Shown: positions 1-7,700 of the stretch, piece by piece
Layout of the letters: each line of letters begins with the position of its first letter
Position numbering within the stretch: position 1 is the stretch's first letter
Assembly: GCA_030430105.1 (NCBI GenBank)
Contig: JAUIFW010000012.1
Span: 1-16,477, forward strand
DNA from: a bacterium
GTDB lineage: Bacteria; Patescibacteria; Gracilibacteria; 1-14-2-50-48-13
Direction of reading: 5' to 3'
DNA: 16,477 bases
Program-made: the position numbers and the translations under genes
Notes under the pieces: generated by a model
What the model saw: the letters and a program-made list of their open reading frames with translations, nothing else
Told to the model about the DNA's origin: nothing
Databases searched by the model: none

Positions 1-935
1 ATCATGAAAGTCATCCGTTCTGGATCAAGCCCCTTCTCTACGCGTAGCGCCTCCTTACTAACCTGCTCAAAGAATTTTGGTTTCACGGGGAATCCAAGGA
101 CTTTTACCTTTGATTTTGGCACTCCCTTCTTTACCACTGCGTCTTGCGTCTCTTTGTTGGCTACGATGTAGTAATCCATGGATTTCCCAAACCACATCTG
201 GTGAATCGATATAGAATCGGTGATCACCGTTACGTACGGTACGTGTTTAGGCTGCTTTCTTAGAGACTTCTCAATCCACGTGTTGATTCCTGGGAAGGAA
301 TAGGTGGAAACTATGAGGTCTGGGTTTTCTTCCTCGAGCATCTGATCGAGTTTTTTCGCGAACATAGGATATCCAAAGCTTCCTACTACACTCATTCCCT
401 CAGCAGAATTGGACGCCTCGAAGAGAAACTTATAGATCTGCGGTGTATGCTTCACTGTAGACTCATAGAAGGTGTTTAGGTCCACATCTAAATCCTTGAG
501 AACCACCTCGGAATCATGCCCATACTGCTCACATATGCCACTTACTAGTGCTTTTGCTGCGCTAGTGTGCCCTTGTCCTGCATGGATCGTCAGTATCACG
601 ATCTTTTTTCTAGCAAAGAGGCGCTGTTCTTGTCGCTCCAAAAAGCACCTCAAACTAGACTCCACCTCCTGAATCACATCTTCATCGGGACGAGCTTGCC
701 CTAGACTTAGGGCTGCGATCACTCCATACAGAAGTTTTCTTTTCGCTTTTTCAAAGCTTGCCTTCTCCCTCTTGGGTTTCTCAAGGGCGCGAGCGAGTGT
801 CTCTAAGTAGGAAAGAAAGAGGGCATCGAGATGCTCCACATAGTGCTCTCCGATACTCTCTAGAGGAAACGCTCGGAGGAACTCCTTATGAAAGGCAACA
901 GCCTCACGAAACAAGGTGGAACGATGGCTAAACAT
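1..935 (-). CDS. MGDG-synthase-like glycosyltransferase, N-terminal part (cut by window edge)
   Basis: Reading the minus strand from ATG at 935 gives 311 open codons running off the left edge. The family (MGDG_synth, PF06925, GT28-type) moves a sugar from a nucleotide sugar to diacylglycerol at the inner membrane face, or is related to MurG. Residues 112-130 carry the glycine-rich acceptor loop HAGQGHTSAAKAL. Residues 146-175 match the family's DLxxxxxxxYxxxxxxxPxIYKFLFE stretch, 205-216 is PDLIVSTYSFPG, and 235-283 contains YVTVITD and VLGFPVKP. All are typical of the N-terminal Rossmann half; the nucleotide-sugar-binding half is missing. Residues 1-110 form a helical, charged extension before the Rossmann fold, which usually begins near the N-terminus. 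No Shine-Dalgarno precedes the ATG. The gene diverges from the pilin genes. The exact sugar and lipid cannot be told. Confidence 0.85.
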   Translation of the reverse strand, partial: MFSHRSTLFREAVAFHKEFLRAFPLESIGEHYVEHLDALFLSYLETLARALEKPKREKASFEKAKRKLLYGVIAALSLGQARPDEDVIQEVESSLRCFLERQEQRLFARKKIVILTIHAGQGHTSAAKALVSGICEQYGHDSEVVLKDLDVDLNTFYESTVKHTPQIYKFLFEASNSAEGMSVVGSFGYPMFAKKLDQMLEEENPDLIVSTYSFPGINTWIEKSLRKQPKHVPYVTVITDSISIHQMWFGKSMDYYIVANKETQDAVVKKGVPKSKVKVLGFPVKPKFFEQVSKEALRVEKGLDPERMTFM

Positions 936-957
936 ACGTCTTGGAAGGGGTAGATGG

Positions 958-986
958 TTGTACTTTAGCGCTAGCTGTGGTATACT
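958..986 (+). promoter_or_regulatory. Sigma70-type promoter of the pilin genes
   Basis: TTGTAC (958-963), a 17-nt spacer and TATACT (981-986) make a near-consensus promoter. The expected start of transcription is about 993, leaving roughly 19 nt before ATG 1012. The spacer holds the short palindrome TAGCGCTA (966-973), possibly an operator. The promoter lies inside a longer reading frame that starts at 916, so that earlier start is disfavoured. Confidence 0.75.
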
Positions 987-1011
987 ACAAGGAACACCTC
1001 TTGCCAGAACT

Positions 1012-1749
1012 ATGATTTTTCCCAGGGCACTCGCCCAACCCAATCTAGCGTGTGGAGACCTTCCCGGATGTGGTACGGATATTCCTTTTGAAACCTATGT
1101 TTCAGGGGGAATCCCCGTGCTTATCAACTGGTTTATCTTCATTATCGCACTCGCAGCCTTTGCATACTTAGTTAAGGGTGGTTTTGACTTTATCACCTCC
1201 ATGGGAAGTGAGGAAAAGTACAAAAAAGCACTAAAAAGCATGATTTTTGCAGCAGTTGGCCTGGTACTAGCGATGCTCTCCTTCCTTATCGTTACCCTTA
1301 TTACCTCACTTACTCTCCCAGATTTCGAAGATACAAGTGATACAGGGGCGACCACTGCACAGTTTCAACTTTTTCCAACCGCGCACGCCGAGGAGATCGC
1401 CCAGGTGGACGTACCAAACTCCCTCCTCCCCCAGCCTCCTAGGATACTCGATGAACTTTCACCGTCAGGAATTAGTGACGCTGCAACGCGAGGAAATGAC
1501 ATTACTGATAACGAGCGAGTCAATCTCCTCGATATTGGGCCAAACCTTGTGCTCAATACTCTTATGGGACTTTTCACCTCTATTGCTACGGTTATAGCAA
1601 TTATCGGTGGAAGTCAGATCCTCTTCTCTCAAGGAGATCAGAAAAAGCTCCAGCAGGGACTCTTTACGCTCATGTATGCGGCTATTGGTATGATCATTAT
1701 TGGAGCGTCTTGGGTGATCATCACTCTTATTCTCAACTTCAACCTATAA
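1012..1749 (+). CDS. Double-module TrbC/VirB2-like pilin protein
   Basis: A 245-residue membrane protein made of two copies of the two-helix T4SS-pilin module (TrbC/VirB2-like, PF18895 type in my judgement). Module 1 has helices at about 34-55 and 77-100, joined by the loop GGFDFITSMGSEEKYKKALK. Module 2 has helices at about 178-204 and 217-242, joined by SQGDQKKLQQG. The hydrophilic region 103-170 between them contains FPTAHAEE, which resembles a signal-peptidase site and could be a relic of the second module's own leader. The N-terminus MIFPRALAQ also looks like the tail of a signal peptide without its hydrophobic core. Start 1012 was chosen because the promoter at 958-986 excludes the in-frame ATG at 916. 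The next pilin gene follows after one base, so both are probably co-transcribed. Such proteins may form a pilus or secretion channel; the function here is inferred. Confidence 0.8.
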   Translation: MIFPRALAQPNLACGDLPGCGTDIPFETYVSGGIPVLINWFIFIIALAAFAYLVKGGFDFITSMGSEEKYKKALKSMIFAAVGLVLAMLSFLIVTLITSLTLPDFEDTSDTGATTAQFQLFPTAHAEEIAQVDVPNSLLPQPPRILDELSPSGISDAATRGNDITDNERVNLLDIGPNLVLNTLMGLFTSIATVIAIIGGSQILFSQGDQKKLQQGLFTLMYAAIGMIIIGASWVIITLILNFNL

Positions 1750-1750
1750 C

Positions 1751-2377
1751 ATGAGAACAGTTCTCCTCTCACTCCTTCTAGGACTATTCCTTCCCTTTCA
1801 TATTGCACTTGGGCAGTCCTTTTCAGATGCATTGATCGATGCACTACCAAGTAATTCTCCAAGTTTACCTGGTATCCAGAGCGCATGTGACCTGGTTATG
1901 ACCACAGACGACGACGGCACAACACCAGATGCAACCATCATGGTGAACGGCCAGGAATTTAATAGAGAAGCCTTGAAGCAGTCGTGTGAGAATAATAACC
2001 GAGAAACACAGGTAGATATTATCGGTACGATTCGCTACCTCCTCTCACTAGTTACAGGAATCATGGCCTCTGTAGCTGGTATCATCGCGCTGTTCCTCTT
2101 TCTCAAGCATGCATTTATGCTGACAACCTCGAGTGGTGACCAAGGACGAGTGGAAAAGGCTCAGAAAGGCATGATCAATACCGCCATTGGCCTGGTGATC
2201 ATCTCCTTTTCCTACATCATTATCTTCACAGTCATCCAAACCATCTTCAACGTGGTAGGCCCTGGTGCAGGAGATACTACTGGGGAGCTTGGTGACATAC
2301 GAGAAGCGGAACAGAGGCAGCAAGAAGAGCGGGTTACTCCGAATAGCACAACTCACAACGACCCTTTGGCTGAGTAG
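1751..2377 (+). CDS. TrbC/VirB2-like pilin protein with signal peptide
   Basis: A 208-residue protein. Residues 1-21 form a clear signal peptide with a leucine-rich core and a probable cut after ALG. A soluble segment of about 70 residues follows, with cysteines at 46 and 79 that could pair. The pilin module has helices at 97-118 and 141-167, joined by a polar loop with SSGDQGRVEKAQKGM, the same pattern of small residues and lysines as both modules of the upstream gene. The C-terminal 40 residues are charged and rich in Glu and Gln. The ATG lies one base after the upstream stop and has no Shine-Dalgarno of its own, which suggests translational coupling. It is likely a second subunit of the same membrane or pilus structure. 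The family call rests on topology and loop pattern. Confidence 0.82.
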   Translation: MRTVLLSLLLGLFLPFHIALGQSFSDALIDALPSNSPSLPGIQSACDLVMTTDDDGTTPDATIMVNGQEFNREALKQSCENNNRETQVDIIGTIRYLLSLVTGIMASVAGIIALFLFLKHAFMLTTSSGDQGRVEKAQKGMINTAIGLVIISFSYIIIFTVIQTIFNVVGPGAGDTTGELGDIREAEQRQQEERVTPNSTTHNDPLAE

Positions 2378-2390
2378 GTAACCATGTACC

Positions 2391-2430
2391 ATTTGAGATT
2401 TGTACTCTGAGATTTGTGATTTGTCATTTG
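2391..2430 (+). repeat. Short degenerate direct repeats (GATTTGT-type)
   Basis: Just before the terminator are repeats of a 7-9 nt unit: ATTTGAGATTTGT, then GAGATTTGTGATTTGTC, then ATTTG. The last 12 bases, ATTTGTCATTTG (2419-2430), recur inverted at 4618-4629 in another 3' spacer. No protein is encoded. Confidence 0.6.
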
Positions 2431-2466
2431 GTTTTAAAAAGAGGGCCTAGGCCCTCTTTTTAAAAC
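2431..2466. terminator. Perfect 36-nt palindrome, bidirectional terminator
   Basis: The sequence is a perfect inverted repeat centred at 2448/2449, with a GAGGGCC/GGCCCTC core flanked by A5 and T5 tracts. Read from either side it gives a GC stem followed by a U-run, so it can end both the pilin transcript (plus) and the bL27 transcript (minus). The stop codon of the small minus-strand peptide gene (2460-2462) lies inside it. Confidence 0.85.
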
Positions 2467-2540
2467 ATATACACAAGCACGCCACTTACCACAAACACAA
2501 GGAGAATCGCGCTTACACCGATGATTTTCACTGCTTTCAT
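2460..2540 (-). CDS. 26-residue single-pass membrane peptide
   Basis: ATG at 2540 overlaps the TGA of the DUF167 gene as ATGA, and the frame ends at TAA inside the terminator. The peptide starts MKAVKIIGVSAILLV and ends GVLVYMF: two lysines, then about 20 hydrophobic residues, as in a tiny transmembrane anchor with a cytoplasmic N-terminus. The overlap suggests coupled translation and argues for a real gene, although it is too short for routine gene calling. No family is recognised. The alternative is a chance open frame; the positive N-terminus, uninterrupted hydrophobic stretch and exact ATGA junction make that less likely. Confidence 0.5.
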   Translation of the reverse strand: MKAVKIIGVSAILLVFVVSGVLVYMF

Positions 2541-2827
2541 AGCTTGGAAATCTTAAGAATTTTTCTACGCCCCTGGGCACCTAAGAGCATAACGTATTCA
2601 TACTGCTTCCCCAAGTGTTTACGAAAAAAAGACAAGAGCTCTTTGTTGGCCTTGCCTTTCTCTGGGGGAGCTGCGACATCTACTGTCCACAGCTCGTAGG
2701 TGGTATCCTCCTCGGTTACCTGCTTGCGTTCCTTGACCTTGGTCACGGCGCGTCCTGGGGATACCTGGAGGGTGAGATAGAGATCGCCAGCTTCAAGCCT
2801 GGAGCGAAGCTGCTCTACCCACTCCAT
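2537..2827 (-). CDS. DUF167 / YggU-family protein
   Basis: A 96-residue protein of the UPF0235 (DUF167, YggU) family. The family signature is plain: LYLTLQVSPGRAVTKV at 17-32, then WTVDVAAPPEKGKANKELL at 47-65, and GAQGRRKILKI near the C-terminus (83-93), matching the usual apP-x-GkAN and G-x-x-s-r-x-K blocks. The length is normal for the family. The biochemical role of the family is not established. Its ATG follows the bL27 stop codon with no gap, and its own stop overlaps the next start, so the three minus-strand genes form one tight operon. Confidence 0.9.
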   Translation of the reverse strand: MEWVEQLRSRLEAGDLYLTLQVSPGRAVTKVKERKQVTEEDTTYELWTVDVAAPPEKGKANKELLSFFRKHLGKQYEYVMLLGAQGRRKILKISKL

Positions 2828-3100
2828 TTACGCTACGCTTACCACCATATCTCGGAATGTTCGCCCGTCGAACTTCTTCATACGCTTCTCGGTAAATGTT
2901 ACCACTCCGTCCTTTGTCGCGAAGAGGGTAAAATCCTTTCCTTGCTTTACACCAGTACCTGGGAAAAACTTGTTTCCCTTTTGCCGCACGATGATTCCTC
3001 CTGTCTTCACAGGTTGTCCGCCGAACACCTTGACCCCAAGGCGCTTGGCGTTTGAATCGCGACCGTTCTTGGTAGATCCAGCTGCCTTCTTATGTGCCAT
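2828..3100 (-). CDS. rpmA: 50S ribosomal protein bL27
   Basis: A 90-residue protein of the large ribosomal subunit whose N-terminal tail reaches the peptidyl-transferase centre. It begins [20 protein letters not shown], the standard bL27 N-terminus, and continues with [20 protein letters not shown] and then [20 protein letters not shown]. There is no cleavable N-terminal extension of the Firmicutes type. The frame stays open upstream to 3325, but that part has no bL27 similarity and crosses the promoter, so ATG 3100 is the start. The usual partner bL21 (rplU) is not next to it here; DUF167 and a small membrane peptide follow instead. Confidence 0.97.
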   Translation of the reverse strand: MAHKKAAGSTKNGRDSNAKRLGVKVFGGQPVKTGGIIVRQKGNKFFPGTGVKQGKDFTLFATKDGVVTFTEKRMKKFDGRTFRDMVVSVA

Positions 3101-3130
3101 AGTAGCATGAGTTTCTAATAATCTGGCGTT

Positions 3131-3158
3131 ACTATACAAAGAATATACGTAGAAGCAA
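3131..3158 (-). promoter_or_regulatory. Promoter of the bL27 operon
   Basis: On the minus strand TTGCTT (3158-3153), a 16-nt spacer and TATAGT (3136-3131) fit a sigma70 promoter. The predicted start of transcription is about 3124, some 24 nt before the bL27 ATG, and the leader has no Shine-Dalgarno. Confidence 0.6.
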
Positions 3159-3190
3159 GGGTTTCTTACCCCGTTTTTCGCCGTTTTTTG

Positions 3191-3196
3191 TACAAT
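3191..3196 (+). promoter_or_regulatory. Probable -10 box of the SLH protein gene
   Basis: TACAAT lies 22 nt before ATG 3219, following a T-rich run (3184-3189). No convincing -35 hexamer is found 16-18 nt upstream, so this is a weak call. It is divergent from the bL27 promoter within a 118-bp spacer. Confidence 0.35.
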
Positions 3197-3218
3197 AGTA
3201 CCACTTCTAACACCTTCT

Positions 3219-4592
3219 ATGAAACACGTTCTTCGTATTGTGGTTGGACTTGTGGGACTCGCTCTCGCTACGGTGTCTATAAGTAGCTGGAGCCACGCTA
3301 TGACCTTTGAGGATGTGCCTGCCAATCACCCCCATGCGGATGCCATCGAAGCATTGTCTGAGGCTGGGATCATCAGTGGCACTCAAGACGGCACATTTCA
3401 GCCTGACCGCTTCATCAATCGCGCAGAGGCACTAAAACTCATCCTTGAGTCTTCTTACAAAGATGTCCCTGAGGTGGCCAGCTCTCGCTTTCCTGATGTG
3501 CGCAAGGACGTGTGGTTTGCCAAGTACGCTGCCTATGCCAAGGAGCAAAACCTGATTGGAGGATACCCAGATGGTACCTTTAAGGGAGGAGAGCTCATCA
3601 ACTGGGCGGAGGTGCTTAAAATTACCCTTCGTACGGCTTCTTTAGTCAATCCGGATGACTACACTGCAGATGATTATAAGGCAGCGTTTCCAGAGCTCGA
3701 GAGTGACGGCTGGTTTATGCCGTATATGATGAGTGCGAAGGAGCATGGACTCTTAGTTTTGGATCACCCTGCCTCTTTCCCTACTCGCGCTGAGATTGCG
3801 GAGCTTTTGTACCGACTTCGGGCACTTTCCGCTCTCGAGCTAGACACCTATGATGTAGAAAAAAGCCTCAACTATGAGGATATTATGAAGACCCTAGGGC
3901 TTTCTTCTTATAAGATTGCGGATAGCATGCAGCAGAAGGAGGCTGAAAGTATTGTTTTTGCACCGCTAAAAGAGGCGAAGACACTTCTTCTCGACACCTC
4001 TCCTTTTCTCAGAGGTGAACGGCCAGAGCTCTATCTGCCCTTCCTTTTCATGGATCCACTTAAGCAGAAGGAGGCATATATCAATGGGGCAAATGCTATC
4101 CAGACGGAGCTAGACCTTTTGCAGGAGTATTGGAGGCAGCACCCTATCGAGAATGAAGAGCACCAGGATCTGCTGTTCAAGCTTTTCCGTTCCCTACAGA
4201 CTGGGAACAATGAGACCAAGAACCTTGCGATCAATAGCAGCGAGTCCTCTGAGGAAAATACGCTGCGGCGCATACCTTTTTCTATGGATAGAAATCGAAA
4301 GGAACTGGTGAAGCTCTATGCTAGATCACTTTCCTTCTATTCTCAGGAGCTCCTCTCCCAGCGAGACACCTTAGAGTCACTCAAAAACCTTTCTACGGCG
4401 CCTGCCTATCAAGAAATGGTTCAGCTTTTTGATACTATGGCCCTTGAGATTGATCGTATTGAGGAGACCATCGACCTGATGGACGGGGAGACGGATAGCT
4501 TTCTTAGTCTTAGGAAAGTGATGGATGGGATGGATGCGATAGAATCGCTCTTAAAGCAGGTTGAAACAAAGTATAGGGAATTAGTTCGCTAG
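3219..4592 (+). CDS. Secreted SLH-domain protein with helical C-terminal region
   Basis: A 457-residue exported protein. Residues 1-27 form a signal peptide ending SHA, a good signal-peptidase I site. Three SLH domains follow at about 29-76, 90-138 and 155-202, each with the pattern FxDVPxxHP...AIxxLxxxGIIxGxxDGTFxPxxxxxRAE or a close variant (YPDGTF at 116-121, INWAEVLKI at 127-135). SLH triplets normally bind pyruvylated cell-wall polysaccharide and anchor S-layer or surface proteins. Residues 205-457 are predicted mostly helical and charged, with no family I recognise; 365-457 could form long coiled helices. It faces the giant SLH protein convergently, and the two may be anchored to the same surface polymer. 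The TAG stop is at the centre of a perfect palindrome. Confidence 0.88.
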   Translation: MKHVLRIVVGLVGLALATVSISSWSHAMTFEDVPANHPHADAIEALSEAGIISGTQDGTFQPDRFINRAEALKLILESSYKDVPEVASSRFPDVRKDVWFAKYAAYAKEQNLIGGYPDGTFKGGELINWAEVLKITLRTASLVNPDDYTADDYKAAFPELESDGWFMPYMMSAKEHGLLVLDHPASFPTRAEIAELLYRLRALSALELDTYDVEKSLNYEDIMKTLGLSSYKIADSMQQKEAESIVFAPLKEAKTLLLDTSPFLRGERPELYLPFLFMDPLKQKEAYINGANAIQTELDLLQEYWRQHPIENEEHQDLLFKLFRSLQTGNNETKNLAINSSESSEENTLRRIPFSMDRNRKELVKLYARSLSFYSQELLSQRDTLESLKNLSTAPAYQEMVQLFDTMALEIDRIEETIDLMDGETDSFLSLRKVMDGMDAIESLLKQVETKYRELVR

Positions 4593-4603
4593 CGAACTAA
4601 TTC
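4578..4603. repeat. Perfect 26-nt palindrome over the stop codon
   Basis: The sequence around AGTTCGCTAGCGAACT is perfectly self-complementary, centred at 4590/4591 on the TAG stop of the SLH gene. It has no U-run after it, so it is not a classic terminator. It may stabilise the mRNA 3' end or bind a dimeric protein; the role is unknown. Confidence 0.6.
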
Positions 4604-4604
4604 A

Positions 4605-4629
4605 AGATTTCAGATTTCAAATGACAAAT
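4605..4629 (+). repeat. Short repeats, AGATTTC twice then CAAATGACAAAT
   Basis: AGATTTC occurs twice in tandem (4605-4611, 4612-4618). It runs into CAAATGACAAAT (4618-4629), the exact reverse complement of the 12-mer at 2419-2430. Both copies lie between a gene end and a terminator hairpin. Confidence 0.55.
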
Positions 4630-4682
4630 AACAAAGTCTTATTCTATTTATGACTTTGTTATTTGATCTTTATTTTTCTTTC
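4625..4682 (+). terminator. AT-rich hairpin terminator
   Basis: A perfect 14-bp stem pairs CAAATAACAAAGTC (4625-4638) with GACTTTGTTATTTG (4652-4665) around a 13-nt loop. A T-rich tail at 4666-4682 follows on the plus strand. It should end the SLH gene transcript. The stem is AT-rich, so its strength is uncertain, and it lacks a clear U-run in the minus direction. Confidence 0.6.
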
Positions 4683-4710
4683 GAGGATTAGGAACACCTT
4701 AGCCCCCTCT

Positions 4711-7700
4711 TTACTGCCCTCGTAAAGTGAGCGCCCCTACGAGAAGTGAGATAATATCCTCTAGGGTTGCTGTTTGGTATGGATTAAATCCTCTCCCCTT
4801 CTTAACTATTCCCTTCTCTGAAGCAAAGCGGATATATGGTCCAAACCATTGCTCATAGTTCACATTGTCAAAGACTTCCATATCTCCATCAAGTACCACC
4901 CGTCCATCTAACATGTACTTGAGCGTTACCTTCAAAGCCTCTGCCATGGAAATATTCTGATCAGGACGGAAGAGTCCATCGTGAATATACCCCGTAACTA
5001 GTCCATACTTTCTTCCTACATGGATGAAGAGGTCATGTTCGTGATTTGGAACAACATCTGGGAATCTTGGTACACCAGATACATCATGTCCGTAATCTGC
5101 ACAGGTCATCTGTAGGAGGTATTTGAGGAGCTCTGACCTTGTGATGGTTCGGTCTACATCAAGTACTCCTCCTGGGTTGGAGAAATTCACACCGAACTTA
5201 TGGAGTATGGCGATTTCTTCTCGCAGCTGCTTCGGAAGCTCTGGGGAAACTAAGTAGTCATACTGCATCCCGAGCTTGCTACACATACTGTCCGCTACCG
5301 TGAGTGGCGCTCCATTGTTCTTGTTTCTCTGGGGGAGGCCTGGGGTGCCAGCGGTCTCTCCTCCTAGTTCTGGGAAGTAGAAGGTAGAAAGGGTCTCAAG
5401 GGTTGTTTCTAGATACTCCTCTGCAGATGGGCCTGCGCTTGGCGCAAGAGACGCTTCTTCCTCACCAGCTACTTCCTCATCAGATTCTTCTTCATTTCCT
5501 TCTTCTGCTGGAAGCTCCATGCCACCACCTGTTGTCTCAATGCCACCCTCAGTTCCCATCTCTGCTTCCTCTAGGTACCCCAAGTATTGCTGCAATACAA
5601 TTGGCTGCTCTACCTCATCTACTTCAAAGACTAGAGAACCGTCACTTCCCACAGAACGCAAGGATGGTAGGGGAGCCGGTACCAATGTCCTTCGCCCCTC
5701 TTGGCTACCCTGAACTACCTCTACCCGCGCTGGAGCTGAAGCTGGAGTACGAAGTGAAGTCAGCACACGCTCTAGTACTGGCGCCTGGCTCCTATTATTC
5801 AGTGGAATTGAGCTTATTGGAGTCAATGCTCCTAGTTCAGTAATACGCACAGGGGCGCTTTGCCTGAGTCCAAGGAGTTCATTAGTTGTGGTTGTATCTA
5901 CTTGTACTCCAGGAAGTCGTCCAAACAGCGCATCAAGCGTAGCATTGATCGCAGCACTTCCTCCAGCTGCAGCACCACCTCCTCCTCCACCGCCCGTCGC
6001 CCGTACGACAGGTACAGCCTGAGGCTCCGCTGTAGTAAAGCTGATACTACTCATCAAGGTGTTTGGCGTCGCACCATTGTCTGCGATATCATAGTTCACG
6101 GTGATGGTCTCACCTTCACTGAAGGAAGAATCTGGGGTGATTTCTACCGTTAGATCATTCCCTGCTGGGGTAAGCGTACAGACAAATCCTGCCTGACAAA
6201 CTCCAAGGAGGATCGCGTCTGTTCCTCCGATTTCTACATTGAGGGTCGTTTGATTGAGGCCCGTTTGTGGGTCTGAGAGGTTGAGGGTGATACTTGCATC
6301 CGTACTAGCTCCCTGACTCGCATCTGCTGGCGTACTAGAAGAAAGCGAAGGAGATGATTGATCTGCTAACGTGAAGCTCGCAGCAGAGCCTCCACTCGGA
6401 GAATATACTCCCTCCGCATCATTCACATCCCAGAACTTGATACGCCAGTAGTAGGTGGTATCAAAACTAAGGCCTGCGTTTGCAATGCTGATATCGCTTG
6501 ATCGAGTATTGTGCGCAAGGTTTGGAGCAATAGGTACTCCGCCTGGATTGTCCGTATTCGTATCAAAGGTGATGCTCGTAAATGCATCATCTGTAGCAAT
6601 TTGAAGACGGTACTTCGAAGCAGCTTCGCTATCTGGATCCGTATGAACGGCTGAGACAACGAGGTCCGTGGTAGAGACTGTTGCTCCAGTCGCAAGCCCT
6701 GTCTGTGCTCCTGTACTAGCATCGTTGATATATAGCCCCGTTGGTGCTGTCGGTGCCCCATTAATACCAATATCAAAATCTATAGTACCTGAGAGGGTGT
6801 TTGGCGTCCCAGCCAGATCATCTACCTCATAGGTGATATTCACATTCTGACTGAAGGCAAAATCAGTATCTGGATTGATCACTACCGTTGCACTCGTACC
6901 ATCTCCTGGAATCGTACAAGCATATCCCGCCTGACACACTCCGTTCGTTATGGCTGCTCCACCTTCGATAGTTACATCTAGAGTTGAGATGTCAATTCCA
7001 GCCACATCATCCGTGAGGTTCAAGGTGATATCGGTAGCCTTGGATACCCCAGTATCACCATCCGAAGGACTACTACTTCCAAGTGCTGGAGCGTTGTTGT
7101 CCGGCGCACTAAACTCAGCAGTTGCTGAGGTAGTCCCAGTATTGTCCTTGGCATCCCATAGCGTTAGACGCCAGTAGTAGGTGGTATCAGGAGAAATAGT
7201 TCCATTTGGAATACTAATATCTGGTGTTCGCTCACCAGCAAGAGGTTCCGTACCAAAGGAAAAGGCTGTCTTCGTCGAATCATAGATGATGTTTGAGAAG
7301 CCATTATCGGTAGCTATCTCAAGCTGATAGTTAGCAGCGTAATCTCCTGCATCCGCATCGTTGTAGAGCGCAGAGAACTTCACACTTGTACTGGTAAGTG
7401 TTGCTGGCGAGGCATCTCCTGACTGAGCATCCCCACTCGCTTCGTTTACATAGAGGGTTGTTGGTGCCCCCGGAGCTGTATCTGTCGTACCATAGGTGAG
7501 TTGAATATTATCAATAGCAGCACTCTGTCCTCCGTTTCCTCCTAGGAAAGCACGGAAGTTAAACGTCCCGCTTCCCACCTGGGATGCAAAGTAGCGAATA
7601 TTGCTTGCTATTTCTGCCGCAGTGGAGGTCTCAGTGTTGTACCCCGTTCCTGTCTGAACCACCCATGTGTTGGACCCTGTATCCCAGTAATACCAATCCG

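Noticed and set aside
916..1011. Upstream ATG for the first pilin gene
   Set aside because: A strong promoter lies downstream of it, and the extra residues do not form a signal peptide or resemble the family.
2391..2430. CRISPR-like array
   Set aside because: Units are only 7-9 nt, imperfect and without unique spacers; no cas gene is near.
2615..3055. 146-codon plus-strand frame across bL27 and DUF167
   Set aside because: It is antisense to two certain genes and its sequence resembles no protein family.
3101..3325. 75-residue N-terminal extension of bL27 in the open frame
   Set aside because: It has no bL27 similarity, includes the promoter and overlaps the oppositely directed SLH gene; MAHKK at 3100 is the family's normal start.
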